Assembly (NCBI GenBank): GCA_029983555.1
Contig: JASBZH010000063.1
Location: 1-6,310, forward strand
DNA from: Peptoniphilus sp.
GTDB taxonomy: Bacteria > Bacillota > Clostridia > Tissierellales > Peptoniphilaceae
Length of the DNA: 6,310 bases
Direction of reading: 5' to 3'
The position numbers and the translations under genes are program-made. Below are positions 4,494 through 6,310 of the stretch, piece by piece; the stretch's first letter is position 1; each line of letters begins with the position of its first letter. The notes below the pieces were generated by a model. The model ran no database searches. It saw nothing but the letters and a program-made list of their open reading frames with translations, and was not told where the DNA came from.

Positions 4494-6146
4494 TTATAAA
4501 AGTGTCACAAAAATAAAATTAACTAAGAACCACAACATCTTAAATAGCAATTCGAATAATATAAATGTTAGTGCATACCAGCCAATAAAGTTGATACATG
4601 ATCTGTCTTTAAATTCCTCTTTAAATTGAGCAAGTGCTATTAAAAGCGAAATGACAATTAGAATAACTGTAGCAAGTGGCATTGCTGTAAGTGCTGCAAG
4701 TAAATTATAATGTAAAAAACCGCCAAATGGTGAGATTAAAAATGCAACAAATAAAAATACTTTACAAATTATCCAGTTTATAGTTGCATTCTTTCTAATT
4801 TCATAATTTGAAATGTACATATCATCTCTTTCTACTGCAATCTTTAGAGGATAATAAAATTCAATATAATCGAATACAAGTTTTAGTAAAATTGCAATTA
4901 TAAGTGCGAAGTTAAAACCTTTTTGTGCAATTGCTATTTGGACAAGCGTTAAAACTGCTCCAACTGCCAAAACTATTTTAGAATTTTTAGATCCCAAAGT
5001 TCCAATATAATTGGATACCTGATCGTTTAACACAGATATTTTATCTACAGCAGAGTTTAAACTATTCTCAAAGCTTTTGTTATTATTTTTATTAAACTTA
5101 ATTTTTTCTTTATTATTTGAAGATATTTTTTTATCTTCATTTTCATTTAATTCTGTTCTAGTAGTTTGAGTTTTATTTTTAGAATCAGAAGTTTTAAAAT
5201 TATTTAAAAAATCTCTTAGAGAATCTTTTTTGTTATTTTTTTCTTTGTAGGTTTTATCCTTCTGTAGATTTTTATCAAAATCTTTATTTTTTGATTCTTT
5301 ATTTTCAGATTTTTTTGACTCGTACTCTTCAATATCTTTTACATTTATTTTTGGAGTATTTAAAGTATTCTCAAAATTATTAGTCTCCATATCAGTAGAC
5401 TTTACGACATCAATCGTGTCTTCATTAGTCTTACTAGATTTTTCTTTGTAAGACGAGAAAATAGAAAACTCATCGTCATCTTCATTTATGAAGTCTCTCC
5501 ATTTTTCTTTTAATGAAAATTTTTTAGACTTTTTTTCTTTTGAATCTAAATCGTAATTGTCATAAGAACTTTCATTTAAATTGTTGTCTAAATCGCTCTT
5601 TTCATAATTATCTTCATAATTAGATTTTTTTAACTCTTCTTGAACTCTTTTAATCAGTTCTTTTTGACTAATATTGAAATTATCATTTAAATTTTCTTCT
5701 TTAACTTCATTTGTCTTTGGTTTTTTAGACTTCTTATTTTTATAAGTTGAAGAGGCTGTTTTTTTCGAAGCTTTATTATTTGAATTAGGCTTCTTTTTTT
5801 TGTCTATTTCATCTGAACTTTTACTTTCTCTATTATTTTTAGCTTCTTTTGCATCATTATAATTCCTAGAAGAAAGGTCAGCGCTTGCTGTTTCATGTTC
5901 AGCAATATTTTTAGATATTTTTTTATCAACTTCAGCTATTATATTTTTGATGTCATTAGTAGTGTCAATTTTATCGATAGATACTGGTTTGAAAACTCGA
6001 GTTTCTTCAGATGATTTATTTTTCTTTTTTGGCACTTTAAAATCATCGTCTTCAATTTTAATATGTACATTCTTAAGGTTTTTACCACAGACTGCACAAA
6101 AGTTATCATCTTTTGAAACTTCGTTTCCACAATTTGGGCAATACAA
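4494..6146 (-). CDS. zinc-ribbon membrane protein with a long disordered linker, function unknown
   Basis: From a TTG start this is 550 residues; I do not recognise a named gene. Three parts are visible. Residues 2-23 are a zinc ribbon, Cys-X2-Cys-X10-Cys-X2-Cys with cysteines at 3, 6, 17 and 20, beginning MYCPNCGNEV like many bacterial zinc-ribbon proteins. Residues about 30-370 are low-complexity and hydrophilic, rich in Lys, Asn, Ser, Glu and Asp, and probably disordered. Residues about 390-550 hold roughly five membrane helices (about 390-408, 411-432, 457-480, 481-507, 518-549, the last perhaps two). The ribbon and linker are probably cytoplasmic. The start is TTG at 6146 because GAAGG (6158-6154) stands seven bases before it. 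The in-frame ATG at 6164 would add six residues but has no ribosome binding site and lies only about four bases after the predicted transcription start. The gene seems monocistronic and unrelated to the salvage genes. A membrane-anchored scaffold or envelope-stress sensor is a guess. Confidence 0.8.
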   Translation of the reverse strand: MYCPNCGNEVSKDDNFCAVCGKNLKNVHIKIEDDDFKVPKKKNKSSEETRVFKPVSIDKIDTTNDIKNIIAEVDKKISKNIAEHETASADLSSRNYNDAKEAKNNRESKSSDEIDKKKKPNSNNKASKKTASSTYKNKKSKKPKTNEVKEENLNDNFNISQKELIKRVQEELKKSNYEDNYEKSDLDNNLNESSYDNYDLDSKEKKSKKFSLKEKWRDFINEDDDEFSIFSSYKEKSSKTNEDTIDVVKSTDMETNNFENTLNTPKINVKDIEEYESKKSENKESKNKDFDKNLQKDKTYKEKNNKKDSLRDFLNNFKTSDSKNKTQTTRTELNENEDKKISSNNKEKIKFNKNNNKSFENSLNSAVDKISVLNDQVSNYIGTLGSKNSKIVLAVGAVLTLVQIAIAQKGFNFALIIAILLKLVFDYIEFYYPLKIAVERDDMYISNYEIRKNATINWIICKVFLFVAFLISPFGGFLHYNLLAALTAMPLATVILIVISLLIALAQFKEEFKDRSCINFIGWYALTFILFELLFKMLWFLVNFIFVTLL

Positions 6147-6151
6147 GAGCA

Positions 6152-6159
6152 CACCTTCT
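6152..6159 (-). promoter_or_regulatory. ribosome binding site supporting a TTG start
   Basis: On the - strand this reads AGAAGGTG and lies six to seven bases before TTG at 6146. If the ATG at 6164 were the start, this purine-rich element would lie inside the coding region. No equivalent exists before that ATG, where the sequence is pure A/T promoter-like DNA. Confidence 0.6.
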
Positions 6160-6174
6160 TTCATTTTATAATAT

Positions 6175-6183
6175 ATTATAACA
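6175..6183 (-). promoter_or_regulatory. extended -10 promoter of the zinc-ribbon gene
   Basis: On the - strand the sequence TGTTATAAT is a perfect extended -10 element, with consensus hexamer TATAAT at 6180-6175. No good -35 box stands at the usual distance (A-rich AAAACT-like sequence only), which extended -10 promoters tolerate. Predicted transcription start is near 6168. Confidence 0.65.
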
Positions 6184-6232
6184 TATCCGCGATTAAAGTT
6201 TTTAATGAGCTAAAAAATATTTTAAAAATTGC

Positions 6233-6263
6233 AAAAAAAGAAGCCCAATAGATGGGCTTCTTT
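6233..6263 (-). terminator. rho-independent terminator of the partial gene at the right edge
   Basis: GAAGCCCA (6240-6247) pairs perfectly with TGGGCTTC (6253-6260) around the loop ATAGA, and three more A/T pairs extend the stem. Read on the - strand the stem is followed by seven T (6239-6233). It lies 17 bases downstream of the stop codon at 6281 and before the zinc-ribbon promoter, so it separates the two transcription units. Only three T follow on the + strand. Confidence 0.88.
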
Positions 6264-6280
6264 CTAAACACTAAATTAAA

Positions 6281-6310
6281 TTATTTTGCAGTGTTTTCTT
6301 CAGCTGTGTT
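6281..6310 (-). CDS. C-terminal end of a gene running off the window
   Basis: Only the stop codon TAA and nine preceding codons are inside the window, reading N-T-A-E-E-N-T-A-K. The reading frame choice rests on the strong - strand terminator immediately downstream. An acidic, Ala/Thr-rich tail of this kind is not diagnostic of any family, so no function is offered. Confidence 0.45.
   Translation of the reverse strand, partial: NTAEENTAK

Noticed and set aside
4494..6146. Low-complexity Lys/Asn-rich region as a possible DNA repeat or CRISPR-like array
   Set aside because: The T-rich stretches are irregular in length and spacing and follow codons for Lys and Asn; no unit repeats exactly.
5939..6171. 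Two frames, one on each strand, overlapping the start of the zinc-ribbon gene
   Set aside because: The zinc-ribbon cysteines and the promoter and ribosome binding site support only the - strand frame ending at 4494; the others are by-products of low-complexity sequence.
6267..6295. Inverted repeat AACACT / AGTGTT near the right edge
   Set aside because: Six-base arms 17 bases apart in AT-rich DNA, one arm inside a coding end; expected by chance and weaker than the adjacent terminator.

Overview
The window is AT-rich, with frequent AGA and ATA codons, strong AGGAGG-type ribosome binding sites and U-tailed hairpin terminators. This fits a low-GC Gram-positive anaerobe. A member of the Tissierellia/Clostridia (Anaerococcus, Peptoniphilus or Finegoldia-like) is my inference; no marker gene in the window fixes the taxon.

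Layout from left to right. (1) Positions 59-1714, + strand: a complete CstA-family transporter, with a leader hairpin just before its ribosome binding site. (2) A hairpin at 1737-1766 with A and T runs on both sides, able to stop transcription from both sides. (3) Positions 1775-2359, - strand: a class II (FucA-type) aldolase. (4) A 98-bp divergent intergenic region holding two promoters whose -35 boxes overlap. (5) Positions 2458-4330, + strand: a two-gene operon of a trimeric-type purine nucleoside phosphorylase and an MtnA/eIF2B-type sugar-1-phosphate isomerase, separated by 1 nt. (6) A strong bidirectional terminator at 4343-4380 in a 163-bp gene-free stretch. (7) Positions 4494-6146, - strand: a large protein with an N-terminal zinc ribbon, a long disordered Lys/Asn/Ser/Glu-rich middle and a C-terminal multi-pass membrane domain, of unknown function. 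(8) Positions 6281-6310: the last codons of another - strand gene, followed by its own terminator.

The most interesting block is 1775-4330. The three enzymes form a chemically coherent chain: a phosphorylase makes a (deoxy)ribose-1-phosphate, an MtnA-like isomerase makes the ribulose-1-phosphate, and a class II aldolase splits it to dihydroxyacetone phosphate (DHAP) plus a two-carbon aldehyde. This matches the known 5-deoxyribose salvage pathway / 'DHAP shunt' for by-products of S-adenosylmethionine (5'-deoxyadenosine from radical SAM enzymes, or methylthioadenosine). The phosphorylase has the active-site Asn typical of 6-oxopurine enzymes. In a gap-free count it has Val where purine nucleoside phosphorylases have the His that contacts the ribose 5'-OH. 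That mix suggests a 5'-deoxyinosine or 5'-methylthioinosine phosphorylase, so that a deaminase encoded elsewhere would act first. The last step is my inference and needs biochemical proof.
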